A stretch of 42,597 bases of DNA from Anaerolineales bacterium (lineage in GTDB: Bacteria > Chloroflexota > Anaerolineae > Anaerolineales > Villigracilaceae): positions 1-42,597 of the forward strand of contig JADZCC010000106.1 of assembly GCA_020851785.1 (NCBI GenBank). Direction: 5' to 3'. The notes under the pieces were generated by a model. That model was not told the origin of the DNA. It saw only the letters and a list, made by a program, of their open reading frames with translations, and did not search any database. The translations under genes were made by a program, and so were the position numbers. Positions within the stretch are counted from its first letter, which is position 1, and every line of letters begins with the position of its first letter. Positions 31,794 through 40,047 of the stretch are shown here, one piece after another.

Positions 31794-33290
31794 ATGACTT
31801 CGTCCCTTTCTCAAACTCGAACCTGGTTCAGCGTCCTGATTCTGCTCCTCGTCCTCGGCGGCCTCCTCCGCCTGTTAGACGCGACCGACCCGCCGCTGGA
31901 TTTTCAACCCTCGCGCCAATTGCGTAATTCGTTGGTGGCGCGCGATATTTATTACTCTCTGCTCCCCACCGCCACTCCGCAAGAAAAAACGCTAACCAAA
32001 CAATTTGCCAGTTCGGTCGGCCAATACGAACCGCCAATCATCGAATCCATCGTCGCCCTGAGCTACTTCATCTCCGGCGGCGAAGCCATTGTCGTCGCCC
32101 GAATTTGGGAGACCTTCTTCTGGCTTTTGGCCGCAGTTGCGTTATTTGACTTGATGCGTCGCGCCAGTTCGCCGTATGCCGCGCTGATCGGGTTGGCTTA
32201 CTATCTCGTTTTGCCGTTTTCAGTTCAAGCCAGCCGTTCCTTTCAACCCGACCCATTGATGACCTCCGCTTTTGTGATTGGGATTTACTTCCTCTATCGC
32301 TGGAGCGAAGCTCATGCCGAAGACTCCGCCAGCCTGCAATGGAAGTTTGCCATCCTCGCCGCGGTTGGCTTGGGACTGGCTACGTTGGTGAAAATTGTAA
32401 TTGCCTTTTTTGTGGGTGGCGCGGCCATTGCGCTGGTCTTGTTTACGCTGGGCAAAAACTTTTGGAAATCCAAACAGGTCTGGGCGCTGGCCGTCCTTAT
32501 GATTCTGCCCGCCCTGTTGTATTATGTCTTTCTGCATCATGGGCGTTCCACTGAATATTTCTTCGCGTGGACGGTGACGCTGATTCAATTAATCGCCAGT
32601 TCGGATTTTTACACCAAGTGGCTGGCCTTCATTGGCAGTTTGTTTGGCTTAACCGTGCTGTTCCTTAGTTTGGCGGGCGTGTTAATCGCTCCGGCGCGGA
32701 TGAAAGCCCTGCTGGTTAGTTTGTGGATTGGTTATTTGCTCTACGGGTTAACGCTCCCGTTTCAGATGTACACACACAGCTACTATCACATCCAGTTGAT
32801 TCCGATTGTGGCGCTGGGCTTGGCCGTCGTGGCGCATCCGCTGGTTGAAAGCGTGGCCCGCCTGGGCGCAGTCCGAAGCGTATCGTTTGCCGCGTTAATC
32901 GTCGGCGTGTTCGCCTATCAAGCGTGGATCGCGCGCTCGGTCTTAATCGCTGAAAATTTTCGCCATGAACCGGCGGTCTGGAAAAACATCGGCGCGCAAA
33001 TTCCAAACGATGGCGAGACGATTGCATTGACTCAAGATTATGGCTTTCGCGTGATGCTCTGGGGGTGGAAGCCGGTGGACTTGTGGCCGCTGACGACTGG
33101 GTTGAGCGAAATTAAAAAAGGCGAGCAGGATTTCTCTGTGGAGTTTGCAGATTTGACCGCTGGAAAAAAATATTTTCTGGTGACGGCTTTTGGGCAATTG
33201 GAAAAACAACCCGGACTAAAAAAGATTTTAGAAACCCTGCCGCTCCTTGCCGAAGGCGACGGGTTTCAGTTGTATGCTTTGCCAAAATGA
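31794..33290 (+). CDS. GT39/ArnT-like membrane glycosyltransferase
   Basis: A 498-residue membrane protein with about eleven hydrophobic segments. The first loop holds DPPLDFQPSRQLRNSLVA (about residues 33-50) and later QASRSFQPDPLM, both recurring in GT39-like bacterial enzymes. The C-terminal ~110 residues are soluble. It would use a lipid-phosphate-sugar outside the membrane. No ribosome-binding site is visible because the minisatellite occupies that position. It overlaps the following GT2 gene by 4 nt. Confidence 0.75.
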   Translation: MTSSLSQTRTWFSVLILLLVLGGLLRLLDATDPPLDFQPSRQLRNSLVARDIYYSLLPTATPQEKTLTKQFASSVGQYEPPIIESIVALSYFISGGEAIVVARIWETFFWLLAAVALFDLMRRASSPYAALIGLAYYLVLPFSVQASRSFQPDPLMTSAFVIGIYFLYRWSEAHAEDSASLQWKFAILAAVGLGLATLVKIVIAFFVGGAAIALVLFTLGKNFWKSKQVWALAVLMILPALLYYVFLHHGRSTEYFFAWTVTLIQLIASSDFYTKWLAFIGSLFGLTVLFLSLAGVLIAPARMKALLVSLWIGYLLYGLTLPFQMYTHSYYHIQLIPIVALGLAVVAHPLVESVARLGAVRSVSFAALIVGVFAYQAWIARSVLIAENFRHEPAVWKNIGAQIPNDGETIALTQDYGFRVMLWGWKPVDLWPLTTGLSEIKKGEQDFSVEFADLTAGKKYFLVTAFGQLEKQPGLKKILETLPLLAEGDGFQLYALPK

Positions 33291-34216
33291 TGCGCGTTTC
33301 CATCATTACCCCATCTTACAATCAAGCCAAATATTTGGAGCAAACGCTTCAATCGGTCTTGAATCAAAACTATGCGGCGCTTGAATATTTTGTGATGGAT
33401 GGCGCTTCGCAAGATGGAAGTCTTGAACTGATCAAAAAATATCAGGATCAACTGACTGGTTGGGTTTCAGAAAAAGATGGGGGACAGGCCGCGGCGATCA
33501 ATAAAGGCTTTGCGCGCGCGTCCGGCGACGTGGTGGCCTGGCTCAACTCCGATGATTATTATCTCCCCGACGCCATCGCGCAGGCCGTCCGCGCTTTTGA
33601 AGAAGATCCCGAAGTTGTGTTGGTCTATGGCAATCTGCTGGCTGTGGATGAACGCGGCGAAACGTTTAACGTTTTGAAGTATGAGCAGTTGACTCTCGAA
33701 GATTTGCTCTGCTTTCAAATTATCGGCCAACCGGCGGTCTTTATGCGCCGCTCGGCTTTGGCTCAAACCAACGGGCTGGATGTATCGTTTCATTTCCTGC
33801 TCGATCATCTGCTCTGGATTCAACTGGCCCAACGCGGAAAAATTTTGCATGTGGATCAAACCTGGGCGGCGGCGCGCTATCACCCCGAAGCGAAGAACCG
33901 CGCCCGCGCCGCGGAGTTTGGTCAGGAAGCCTTTCGGATTTTGGAAATCGTTCAAAACGATGCGGCTTTGGCCCCGATTTATCAAAAAGTAAAGCGCCGT
34001 GCGCAGGCTTCGGCGCACCGCGTGAACGCCCGTTACCTGTTGGATGGCGGCCTGCCTGCCCCAGCCTTGCGCGCCTGGGCGCAGGCTTTTCTTATTCACC
34101 CGTCCACGGCTTTGGCGCGGATGAACCTCCTCGCTTCAGCGCTGTTGAACTGGCTGGGGCTGGGCAAACTGCGCGAAAAAGTTTTGCAGGACCGGAAAAC
34201 GTTATATAAAAAATAA
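33287..34216 (+). CDS. Family 2 glycosyltransferase
   Basis: A 309-residue GT-A enzyme: VSIITPSYNQAKYLEQTLQS (residues 4-23), YFVMDGASQDGSLELI, GQAAAINKGFARASGDVVAW, then LNSDDYYLP (the metal-binding DD). The ending is basic with some hydrophobic stretch. It is the last gene of the glycan run; the following genes concern other functions. Confidence 0.87.
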   Translation: MMRVSIITPSYNQAKYLEQTLQSVLNQNYAALEYFVMDGASQDGSLELIKKYQDQLTGWVSEKDGGQAAAINKGFARASGDVVAWLNSDDYYLPDAIAQAVRAFEEDPEVVLVYGNLLAVDERGETFNVLKYEQLTLEDLLCFQIIGQPAVFMRRSALAQTNGLDVSFHFLLDHLLWIQLAQRGKILHVDQTWAAARYHPEAKNRARAAEFGQEAFRILEIVQNDAALAPIYQKVKRRAQASAHRVNARYLLDGGLPAPALRAWAQAFLIHPSTALARMNLLASALLNWLGLGKLREKVLQDRKTLYKK

Positions 34217-34249
34217 GTTGGCTGGAACATAAAACTATAAAGGAATTTT

Positions 34250-34747
34250 ATGAAAATTAAACTAAACTTTTGGATTGACGTCGCGATTCTTTGCATCTTT
34301 TTGGTTGCGATGGAGCCGGGGGCGAGCGGCGTTTTCATCCATGAATGGTTGACGACGAGCGCGGTGGCGATCTTGATCGTCCATTTTGTTTTACATTGGG
34401 AATGGTTTATGACCCTCACCGCGCGCTTCTTCGTCAAACTTTGGCATAGCTCGCGCCTTAACTACCTGCTTTCCATCGCGCTCTTTCTGGGCTTTGCGAC
34501 GTTAATGGTCAGCGGCTTTGCCATTTCGGAGAAAGTCCTGCCGACATTGGGAGTTGAACTGGCCGGGCGCGGCGCCTGGAAGCGGATTCATGATCTTTCC
34601 GCCAATTTGACTTTGTTGATCATCGCGCTTCATATTGGCTTGCGCTGGGAATGGGTTTGGGCGGCCTTCAAAAAGATTTTTGTCGCCCCGTTTGTCAAAG
34701 AGCGGAAGGCGGATAGCCCGGTTTTAATTGAAGAAGACGGACTTTAG
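34250..34747 (+). CDS. DUF4405-type membrane protein (cytochrome b-like)
   Basis: A 165-residue protein with four hydrophobic segments. Histidines are placed within them, in VHFVLHWEW (about residues 43-51), RIHDLS (about 108-113) and IIALHIGLRWEW (about 120-131), consistent with haem ligands of a small cytochrome b-like domain. AAGGA precedes the ATG. Function is unknown. It is probably co-transcribed with the small protein 12 nt downstream. Confidence 0.7.
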   Translation: MKIKLNFWIDVAILCIFLVAMEPGASGVFIHEWLTTSAVAILIVHFVLHWEWFMTLTARFFVKLWHSSRLNYLLSIALFLGFATLMVSGFAISEKVLPTLGVELAGRGAWKRIHDLSANLTLLIIALHIGLRWEWVWAAFKKIFVAPFVKERKADSPVLIEEDGL

Positions 34748-34759
34748 GAGCAGGGTGAG

Positions 34760-35086
34760 ATGAAATTTTTAACGCGTTTTTTTACGGTTCTGGCGGTGGC
34801 TTGTGTTTTTGGGTTTGGCTTGTATTATGGCATTCAGTCCCTGCCGGACGACCTTCCCGGCATCAGTCAGGGAGGTTCCAATCCCGCCGAGCATGTCCTG
34901 CAATCCGCGCCGCAACAGCCGCTCGCTCCACCTGCGCGGGATGGGCGCATGGATGAAATCAACATTGGGCGTTTGCTTCGGAGCATGGCCAAAAATCTGA
35001 TTTTGATTTCGATCCTGGCGTGTTTTACGATTTTGGCCGTAAGAGTCCTCAACAAAAAGCCGCTGATTAACTTCCGCAAGAAATAG
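34760..35086 (+). CDS. Small two-span membrane protein
   Basis: A 108-residue protein with a signal-like first helix (residues 4-25), a Pro-rich exposed middle, and a second hydrophobic segment (about 76-95) before a basic tail. GGAG and GGTGAG lie before the ATG. No family is recognised; it accompanies the DUF4405 gene. Confidence 0.55.
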   Translation: MKFLTRFFTVLAVACVFGFGLYYGIQSLPDDLPGISQGGSNPAEHVLQSAPQQPLAPPARDGRMDEINIGRLLRSMAKNLILISILACFTILAVRVLNKKPLINFRKK

Positions 35087-35117
35087 GAATTTTTCGCAAT
35101 ACAAACCGGAGGCCTTG

Positions 35118-35828
35118 ATGACTGAAGCGAATGCCAAAGCGGCCGTGTATCGCATTGCCGACCTGCACAGTTCGGAACGTCCACGCGAACGGTTGGAAGC
35201 GCTAGGCCCGCAGGCCTTGTCCAGCGCCGAGTTGATTGCGATTCTTTTACGGGTGGGCGTGAAAGGCGAAAATGCGGTGACTGTCGCCCACAGGTTGATT
35301 ACAAAATTTGGCGGGTTGAGCGGGTTGCATCGTGCGGCGTTTAAGGAATTAAAGAATCAGCATGGCATTGGCAAGGCCAAGGCCGCCCAAATCAAAGCCG
35401 CGATTGAGTTGGGGCGGCGGCTGACTTTGGAAGCCCCGCAGGAACGTCCCACGCTGGCCAGCCCGGCGGATGCGGCCGCGCTGGTGCAATATGAAATGTC
35501 CGCTTTGGAGCAAGAGCATTTGCGGGTGATTTTGCTGGACCGCCGCAACCATGTTTTGGAAATTACGGAAGTGTATAAAGGTTCGGTCAATTCTTCGCAG
35601 GTGCGCGTGGGGGAATTGTTCAAAGAGGCGATTCGGACGAACGCCTCGGCGCTGATCGTCATTCACAACCACCCCAGCGGCGACCCAACGCCCAGCCCGG
35701 ACGATGTGGCCGTAACGCGCGCAATTGTGCAGGCCGGCAAATTGCTGGATGTGGACGTGCTGGATCATTTGGTGATTGGCGCGGGTAAGTGGGTTTCGTT
35801 GAAGGAAAAAGGCCTGGGCTTTAACTAA
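35118..35828 (+). CDS. radC: RadC/JAB-domain protein (DUF2466)
   Basis: A 236-residue protein. The N-terminal part has a helix-hairpin-helix-like region, with [20 protein letters not shown] (about residues 76-95). The C-terminal JAB1/MPN-type domain has the zinc motif [15 protein letters not shown] (about 181-195), giving the family's H-x-H and D ligands. GGAGG lies 5 nt before the ATG. The name RadC is historical, and the link to recombination repair is not settled. Its stop overlaps the end of the convergent acylphosphatase gene by 8 bases. Confidence 0.9.
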   Translation: MTEANAKAAVYRIADLHSSERPRERLEALGPQALSSAELIAILLRVGVKGENAVTVAHRLITKFGGLSGLHRAAFKELKNQHGIGKAKAAQIKAAIELGRRLTLEAPQERPTLASPADAAALVQYEMSALEQEHLRVILLDRRNHVLEITEVYKGSVNSSQVRVGELFKEAIRTNASALIVIHNHPSGDPTPSPDDVAVTRAIVQAGKLLDVDVLDHLVIGAGKWVSLKEKGLGFN

Positions 35829-36126
35829 ATGGCAAACTGCGCTTCACGCTAAAGGCTGTAAATTCTCCGCTTGCTCCGCTGTATTCCACGCTGGCTTCAT
35901 CCACGCGGGAGAGGCTGGGGCCTTTTTTGATTAACCCAATCAGGCGCTCCACTTTTTCGCGTTCGCCTTCGGCCACGCACTCTACGCCCGCCCAGCCAAC
36001 GTTGCGCACCCAGCCGGTGATGTCGCCAATTTGTTGAGCGCATTGTTCCACGTAGGCGCGAAAACCCACGCCTTGCACGCGCCCTTTGACGAGGATGCGG
36101 GCCTGAATGACGTTATTTGCGTCCAT
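35821..36126 (-). CDS. acyP: Acylphosphatase
   Basis: A 101-residue enzyme that hydrolyses acyl phosphates. The phosphate loop is [14 protein letters not shown] (about residues 15-28, with the catalytic Arg in GFR), and the catalytic Asn is in [10 protein letters not shown] (about 38-47). It overlaps the end of the metallopeptidase gene by 14 bases and is convergent with RadC. Confidence 0.9.
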   Translation of the reverse strand: MDANNVIQARILVKGRVQGVGFRAYVEQCAQQIGDITGWVRNVGWAGVECVAEGEREKVERLIGLIKKGPSLSRVDEASVEYSGASGEFTAFSVKRSLPFS

Positions 36127-37339
36127 ACCGAATTTTATGAATCAGGAAATCAATCAGCCCCCAGAGCGGCACCATTAAAACCAAAGCCATCAAGGCCAAA
36201 TACGGCGCCAGGGTTTTCAGCGCCGCGCCAAACACGTTTTGATGCAGTTCGGTTTCGCGCCAGTTTTGATCCAGTTGATTTAATGGAATGCCGAGGGCCT
36301 TGGTGACGCCAATTTCGCAAGTTAAGCCTTCGGCGTAGGCGGCCGTGAGCGTTGCAATTTTGCCGTTGCCGTAGGCGCCGCGAATGTATTGGATGAATGA
36401 TTCAGCTTGGGCATAGGCCAGGTAGGCGGAGCCTGAATCGGCGGGGAAGGCGGCGCATAAATCCCGCATGGGGATTAAGCCATCTTTGGCGGCCGCGTCG
36501 CGCAGGGCTTGGTCGTATCCCAGATTTTTATATAATTCCAAATTAGAAGCCACGCCTTCCAATAGCCAGGCGGGTTGTTGGAAATAGGACTGCCCCAACG
36601 CGCGATAGAGCAGGATGTGCGCGAGTTCGTGCGGGAGGATGGTTTCCATTTCAATCTTTTGCGAATCACCGGGGGCGATGGCCGCCAGCGCTATGCCGCT
36701 TTCTGGATGCGCGTGCCCGTTGGCCCAATCTGCGCCGCCCAGCGGAAGCGCGGAGCGTAAATCATCCGCATTGGAGTAGATGTAAATATTGAGCGGTTGA
36801 TCAAACGCAACCGGGTACAGGGTGTTGAAGGCCAACACGCCCGCTCCGGCCGCGTCCAATGCGGCGGACCCGAAAGCGTCGTCTCCGGCGTACCAATGCA
36901 CGCTGACGTTGGCGCGCGTGATCGTGCGCCAGGCGAAACGATTGTCGTCATAATTAAATTCAGTGGGCGGGCTGGTGTAGGTGTTGCCGTCTTCGAGCGT
37001 GGCTTGATACCAAAAGACAATTTTGCTGAACGGCGGAAAGACGTTTTGACTTGCATCGTATTCAAAGCGGGTGTTGCCGTCTGCGTCGGGTTGTAACGTT
37101 TCTACGCGGGTGACCGTTTCGTTGACGCCGCGAAAGAGGAGCGAAATTTGTTTGATGGTCAGCGGCGCGCTGATTTTTGCAGAGAAGATGATGCTTCGCC
37201 CGAAAGCCACTTCCGTTTTGATATTTTCGACAACGATTCCGGTCTGCGCCCGAGCCTGCTCAAGTTTCAGCGGCAGGGCCGCGGCGAGGAGCGCCATTCC
37301 GATGGCGAGGTGGATGAAAGGTCTGCGTGGGGTGAACAT
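36113..37339 (-). CDS. Exported membrane-anchored metallopeptidase (peptidase MA-like)
   Basis: A 408-residue protein. It has a signal peptide (residues 1-31, ending QARAQ), a beta-rich N-terminal domain, a gluzincin active site HELAHILLYRAL (His237, Glu238, His241) with a likely third ligand in WLLEGVASNLE, and a C-terminal membrane helix (about 378-400) with a basic tail. The domain faces outside. A TATAAT box lies 6 nt upstream of the ATG. It forms an operon with acylphosphatase. Confidence 0.82.
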   Translation of the reverse strand: MFTPRRPFIHLAIGMALLAAALPLKLEQARAQTGIVVENIKTEVAFGRSIIFSAKISAPLTIKQISLLFRGVNETVTRVETLQPDADGNTRFEYDASQNVFPPFSKIVFWYQATLEDGNTYTSPPTEFNYDDNRFAWRTITRANVSVHWYAGDDAFGSAALDAAGAGVLAFNTLYPVAFDQPLNIYIYSNADDLRSALPLGGADWANGHAHPESGIALAAIAPGDSQKIEMETILPHELAHILLYRALGQSYFQQPAWLLEGVASNLELYKNLGYDQALRDAAAKDGLIPMRDLCAAFPADSGSAYLAYAQAESFIQYIRGAYGNGKIATLTAAYAEGLTCEIGVTKALGIPLNQLDQNWRETELHQNVFGAALKTLAPYLALMALVLMVPLWGLIDFLIHKIRYGRK

Positions 37340-37345
37340 GGGGAG

Positions 37346-37351
37346 ATTATA
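37346..37351 (-). promoter_or_regulatory. -10 box TATAAT before the metallopeptidase gene (leaderless geometry)
   Basis: On the minus strand TATAAT, CTCCCC, ATG follow one another. The transcript should begin at or next to the start codon. Confidence 0.6.
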
Positions 37352-37363
37352 AACCCCAAAAAA

Positions 37364-37387
37364 TAGAGCGAGAAAAATCTCGCTCTA
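37364..37387 (-). terminator. Rho-independent terminator after miaB
   Basis: TAGAGCGAGA (37364-37373) and TCTCGCTCTA (37378-37387) pair perfectly around a 4-base loop. On the minus strand the stem is followed by TTTTTT. It overlaps the miaB stop codon. Confidence 0.88.
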
Positions 37388-38728
37388 CAAGTTGATTAAT
37401 TCGGGTTGTTTTTGTAATTGCGCCTGCATGGACCAGGGCCCCGTCCAGGTGACGGTGACGGGGAGGATTTTCCCGCGCAAGTCTTCATTGGATTCGACGA
37501 AGACGAGTTTGTTGGTGGGCGTGCGTCCGCGCCAACGGTCTTTGACCTTTTCTTCAAATAAAACGTCCACTTTTTCGCCGAGATATTTTTGGTTGATTTC
37601 GCCCAGAATTTTTTCCTGCAGGTCGTCCAGTTCGTGCAGGCGACGGAGTTTGTCTTCTTCAGGGACGTCGTCTGCCATGCGGCGCGAAGCGACGGTGCCT
37701 TCGCGGGTGGAGTAACGCGCCAGATGGGCCACGTCCAACTTCAGGTCAGATAAGAGGCGATACGTTTCCAGGTATTGTTCTTCGGTTTCGCCGGGGAAGC
37801 CCACGATGATGTCGGTCGCAATCGAACAGTTTGGAATCTGTGCGCGAATCTTGGCAATCAAATCGCGGTATTGTTGTTGGGTATATCCGCGTTTCATATT
37901 TTCCAGCACGGTATCGTCGCCCGCCTGGATGGGCAATTCAATGTGCGGCATGACGCGCGGCAGTTCGGCGATGGCTTGAATGAGATCGTCGCCAAAATAA
38001 TTGGGGTGCGAGGTGAGGAAGCGGATGCGCTCCACGCCTTCAATTTCATGGAGGATGCGCAGAAGTCCCGCGAGGTTGGGTCCATCGGGAATATCTTTGC
38101 CGTAGCGATCCACAATTTGGCCGAGCAATGTGATTTCTTTGACGCCTTGTTTGGCCAGCGAACGGATTTCGCCAACGATGTCGCCGACGTGCCGCGAACG
38201 CTCCACGCCGCGCCGATAAGGGATGATGCAAAATGTGCAGGCGTGCGAACAGCCATAGACCACCGGCACATGCGCTGTGATTAATTTGCCTTGTTCGGCG
38301 ACGGGCAAAATTAATTCGTCGTCCATCATCAGGAAGCGGCGCGTGGTTTCAGAATCTTCGAGCGAGCGAATTTCGCCTTGCGTTAAATGTGAGATCAACG
38401 GGCCCGGGTCGGAAGGCGGCGAGAAGACGTCCACAAACGGAAGTTTGGCGCGCAGTTTTTCCGCGCCGCGCACGCCGACCATACAGCCCATCACATTGAT
38501 CACCAGATTCGGATTTTTCTTCTTCAGCGGCGCCAGCGAAGTGATGCGCCCCAGCGCTTTGTCTTCCGCGGCCTGGCGCACGACGCAGGTGTTCAACACA
38601 ATCACGTCGGCGTCTTCCGCGGTTTCAGTCAGGGAATAACCGAGATGCTCCAGCGAAGAGCCAACCCGTTGCGAGTCGGCCACGTTCATTTGACAGCCTT
38701 CGGTCCAGATGTGGTATTTCAGGTTCAT
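37385..38728 (-). CDS. miaB: tRNA-2-methylthio-N6-dimethylallyladenosine synthase (MiaB)
   Basis: A 447-residue radical-SAM methylthiotransferase. The N-terminal UPF0004 domain has TEGCQMNVADSQRV (Cys12) and later cluster cysteines (LNTCVVRQ and GCMVG). The radical-SAM cluster motif is CSHACTFCIIPYRRG (about residues 158-172). The C-terminal TRAM domain ends at VTVTWTGPW. The GCQMN form points to MiaB and not RimO. It methylthiolates A37 of some tRNAs. A TATAAT box sits 10 nt before the ATG, and DinB lies upstream on the same strand. Confidence 0.93.
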   Translation of the reverse strand: MNLKYHIWTEGCQMNVADSQRVGSSLEHLGYSLTETAEDADVIVLNTCVVRQAAEDKALGRITSLAPLKKKNPNLVINVMGCMVGVRGAEKLRAKLPFVDVFSPPSDPGPLISHLTQGEIRSLEDSETTRRFLMMDDELILPVAEQGKLITAHVPVVYGCSHACTFCIIPYRRGVERSRHVGDIVGEIRSLAKQGVKEITLLGQIVDRYGKDIPDGPNLAGLLRILHEIEGVERIRFLTSHPNYFGDDLIQAIAELPRVMPHIELPIQAGDDTVLENMKRGYTQQQYRDLIAKIRAQIPNCSIATDIIVGFPGETEEQYLETYRLLSDLKLDVAHLARYSTREGTVASRRMADDVPEEDKLRRLHELDDLQEKILGEINQKYLGEKVDVLFEEKVKDRWRGRTPTNKLVFVESNEDLRGKILPVTVTWTGPWSMQAQLQKQPELINL

Positions 38729-38738
38729 AGTGGGGAGG

Positions 38739-38744
38739 ATTATA
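38739..38744 (-). promoter_or_regulatory. -10 box TATAAT before miaB
   Basis: TATAAT lies 10 nt upstream of the ATG on the minus strand; the interval is CCTCCCCACT, without a Shine-Dalgarno sequence. Confidence 0.5.
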
Positions 38745-38759
38745 CCAAGAGCGGCAGGC

Positions 38760-39854
38760 TCAAGGCTTGCGTTGGCGCAGATCCCACAACCCCAACTGGC
38801 GAATTGGCGCGCCGATGCCGCTGACGCCCACGCCGATCAAGCGCACGGCCTGATTGGACTGGCGCACGGCTTTCAATAGTTTTACGGCGGCCTGATAAAT
38901 TTCCGCGCCATCGTTGGTTGGAGTGGGCAAGGTCAGTTGTCTCGTGAGCGTGGTGAAATTGCTCCAGCGGATTTTTATTTTCACCGTTTTACCCGCCAGG
39001 TCGTTTCTTTTTAATTGCCTGGCCACGTCAAACGCCTGTTCGTGCAAGGTGGCTTCCAATTTCTGTTCGTCAATTTCATCCACATTAAACGTCGTTTCCT
39101 GGCTGACGGATTTTGTTTCGTACTCCGTCACAATTTGGCGGTCATCTATTCCGCGTGCGTGGCGCCACAGGTCGCGTCCGTTTTCACCGAAGAGGTTCGC
39201 CATTTCCTTTTCCGGCCAATTGGCCAAATCGCCAATTGTATGAATGCCCAGTTCGGTGAGCTTGGCAAAGGTTTTTGGGCCTACGCCCCAGAGCATATCC
39301 ACGGGCAGAGGCGCGAGGAACTGCGCTTCGGTTCCCGTTGGAACGTGGGTAAAGCCAAAGGGTGGCTGATTTTTATGTGGGTTGGACTTTTTGCCGACCT
39401 CGGTGGCGATTTTTGCAACGAGTTTATTGGCGGCCAACCCAATGCTGGAGGGGAGTTGAAGCTCAATGCGAATGTCCGCTTGCAGGTCCAGCGCGCGGCG
39501 GGCTGGGTCTTCATCCAAATTTGAAAGATCGAGGAAGGCTTCGTCAATTGAAATCTGCTCAACCAACGGAGTCAAATCCTTGAGCTTTTTCATTACCTGC
39601 TCGGAATATTCGCTGTATAAATCGTGGCGCACCGGAACGATGATTAGATTCCTGCACAACTGCACAGCCTTGGACATGGGCATGGCGCTACGCACGCCGA
39701 GGGCCCGCGCGGCATACGAACAGGAGGCCACGACGCCGCGTTCGTTTGGTTTTCCGCCGACTGCAAACGGCTGGCCGATTAATGTCGGGTCTTGAATCTC
39801 TTCGACCGAGCAATAAAACGCATCCAAATCTAAATGAAGGATTACGCGGGACAT
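38760..39854 (-). CDS. dinB: DNA polymerase IV (DinB, Y-family)
   Basis: A 364-residue translesion polymerase. The catalytic motifs are VILHLDLDAFYCSVEE (residues 4-19) and SIDEAFLDLS (about 102-111), with the YSEYSEQV segment before, a helix-hairpin-helix WGVGPKTFAKLTELGI, and a C-terminal little-finger domain. I chose the ATG at 39854 because the protein then begins MSRVILHLDLDAF and a TATAAT box lies 6 nt upstream; six extra codons in the longer frame would include the -10 box. No LexA-type box was recognised. Confidence 0.92.
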   Translation of the reverse strand: MSRVILHLDLDAFYCSVEEIQDPTLIGQPFAVGGKPNERGVVASCSYAARALGVRSAMPMSKAVQLCRNLIIVPVRHDLYSEYSEQVMKKLKDLTPLVEQISIDEAFLDLSNLDEDPARRALDLQADIRIELQLPSSIGLAANKLVAKIATEVGKKSNPHKNQPPFGFTHVPTGTEAQFLAPLPVDMLWGVGPKTFAKLTELGIHTIGDLANWPEKEMANLFGENGRDLWRHARGIDDRQIVTEYETKSVSQETTFNVDEIDEQKLEATLHEQAFDVARQLKRNDLAGKTVKIKIRWSNFTTLTRQLTLPTPTNDGAEIYQAAVKLLKAVRQSNQAVRLIGVGVSGIGAPIRQLGLWDLRQRKP

Positions 39855-39860
39855 ATTGCA

Positions 39861-39866
39861 ATTATA
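39861..39866 (-). promoter_or_regulatory. -10 box TATAAT before dinB (leaderless geometry)
   Basis: On the minus strand the order is TATAAT, TGCAAT, ATG. A good -35 at 17 nt is not seen. Confidence 0.6.
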
Positions 39867-39935
39867 GTGCAAGGGGTGGATGGCGCGAATTCAAGTGTAA
39901 TGGTAAAAAAACCATGAAAATGACCAGTTTCAATA

Positions 39936-39964
39936 TTGAACAATCTATTATTAAAAGATATACT
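39936..39964 (+). promoter_or_regulatory. Promoter for the NBR1-domain protein gene
   Basis: TTGAAC (39936-39941), a 17-nt spacer, and TATACT (39959-39964) make a near-consensus sigma-70-type promoter. It leaves a leader of about 75 nt before the ATG at 40048. Confidence 0.7.
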
Positions 39965-40047
39965 AGAGATGGCGTATAGTCAAAGGGAACTTTTAAACTA
40001 CACTGCTCGTTATGCTCAGGAATTGAATTGATCTGATGGAGGAAGAG

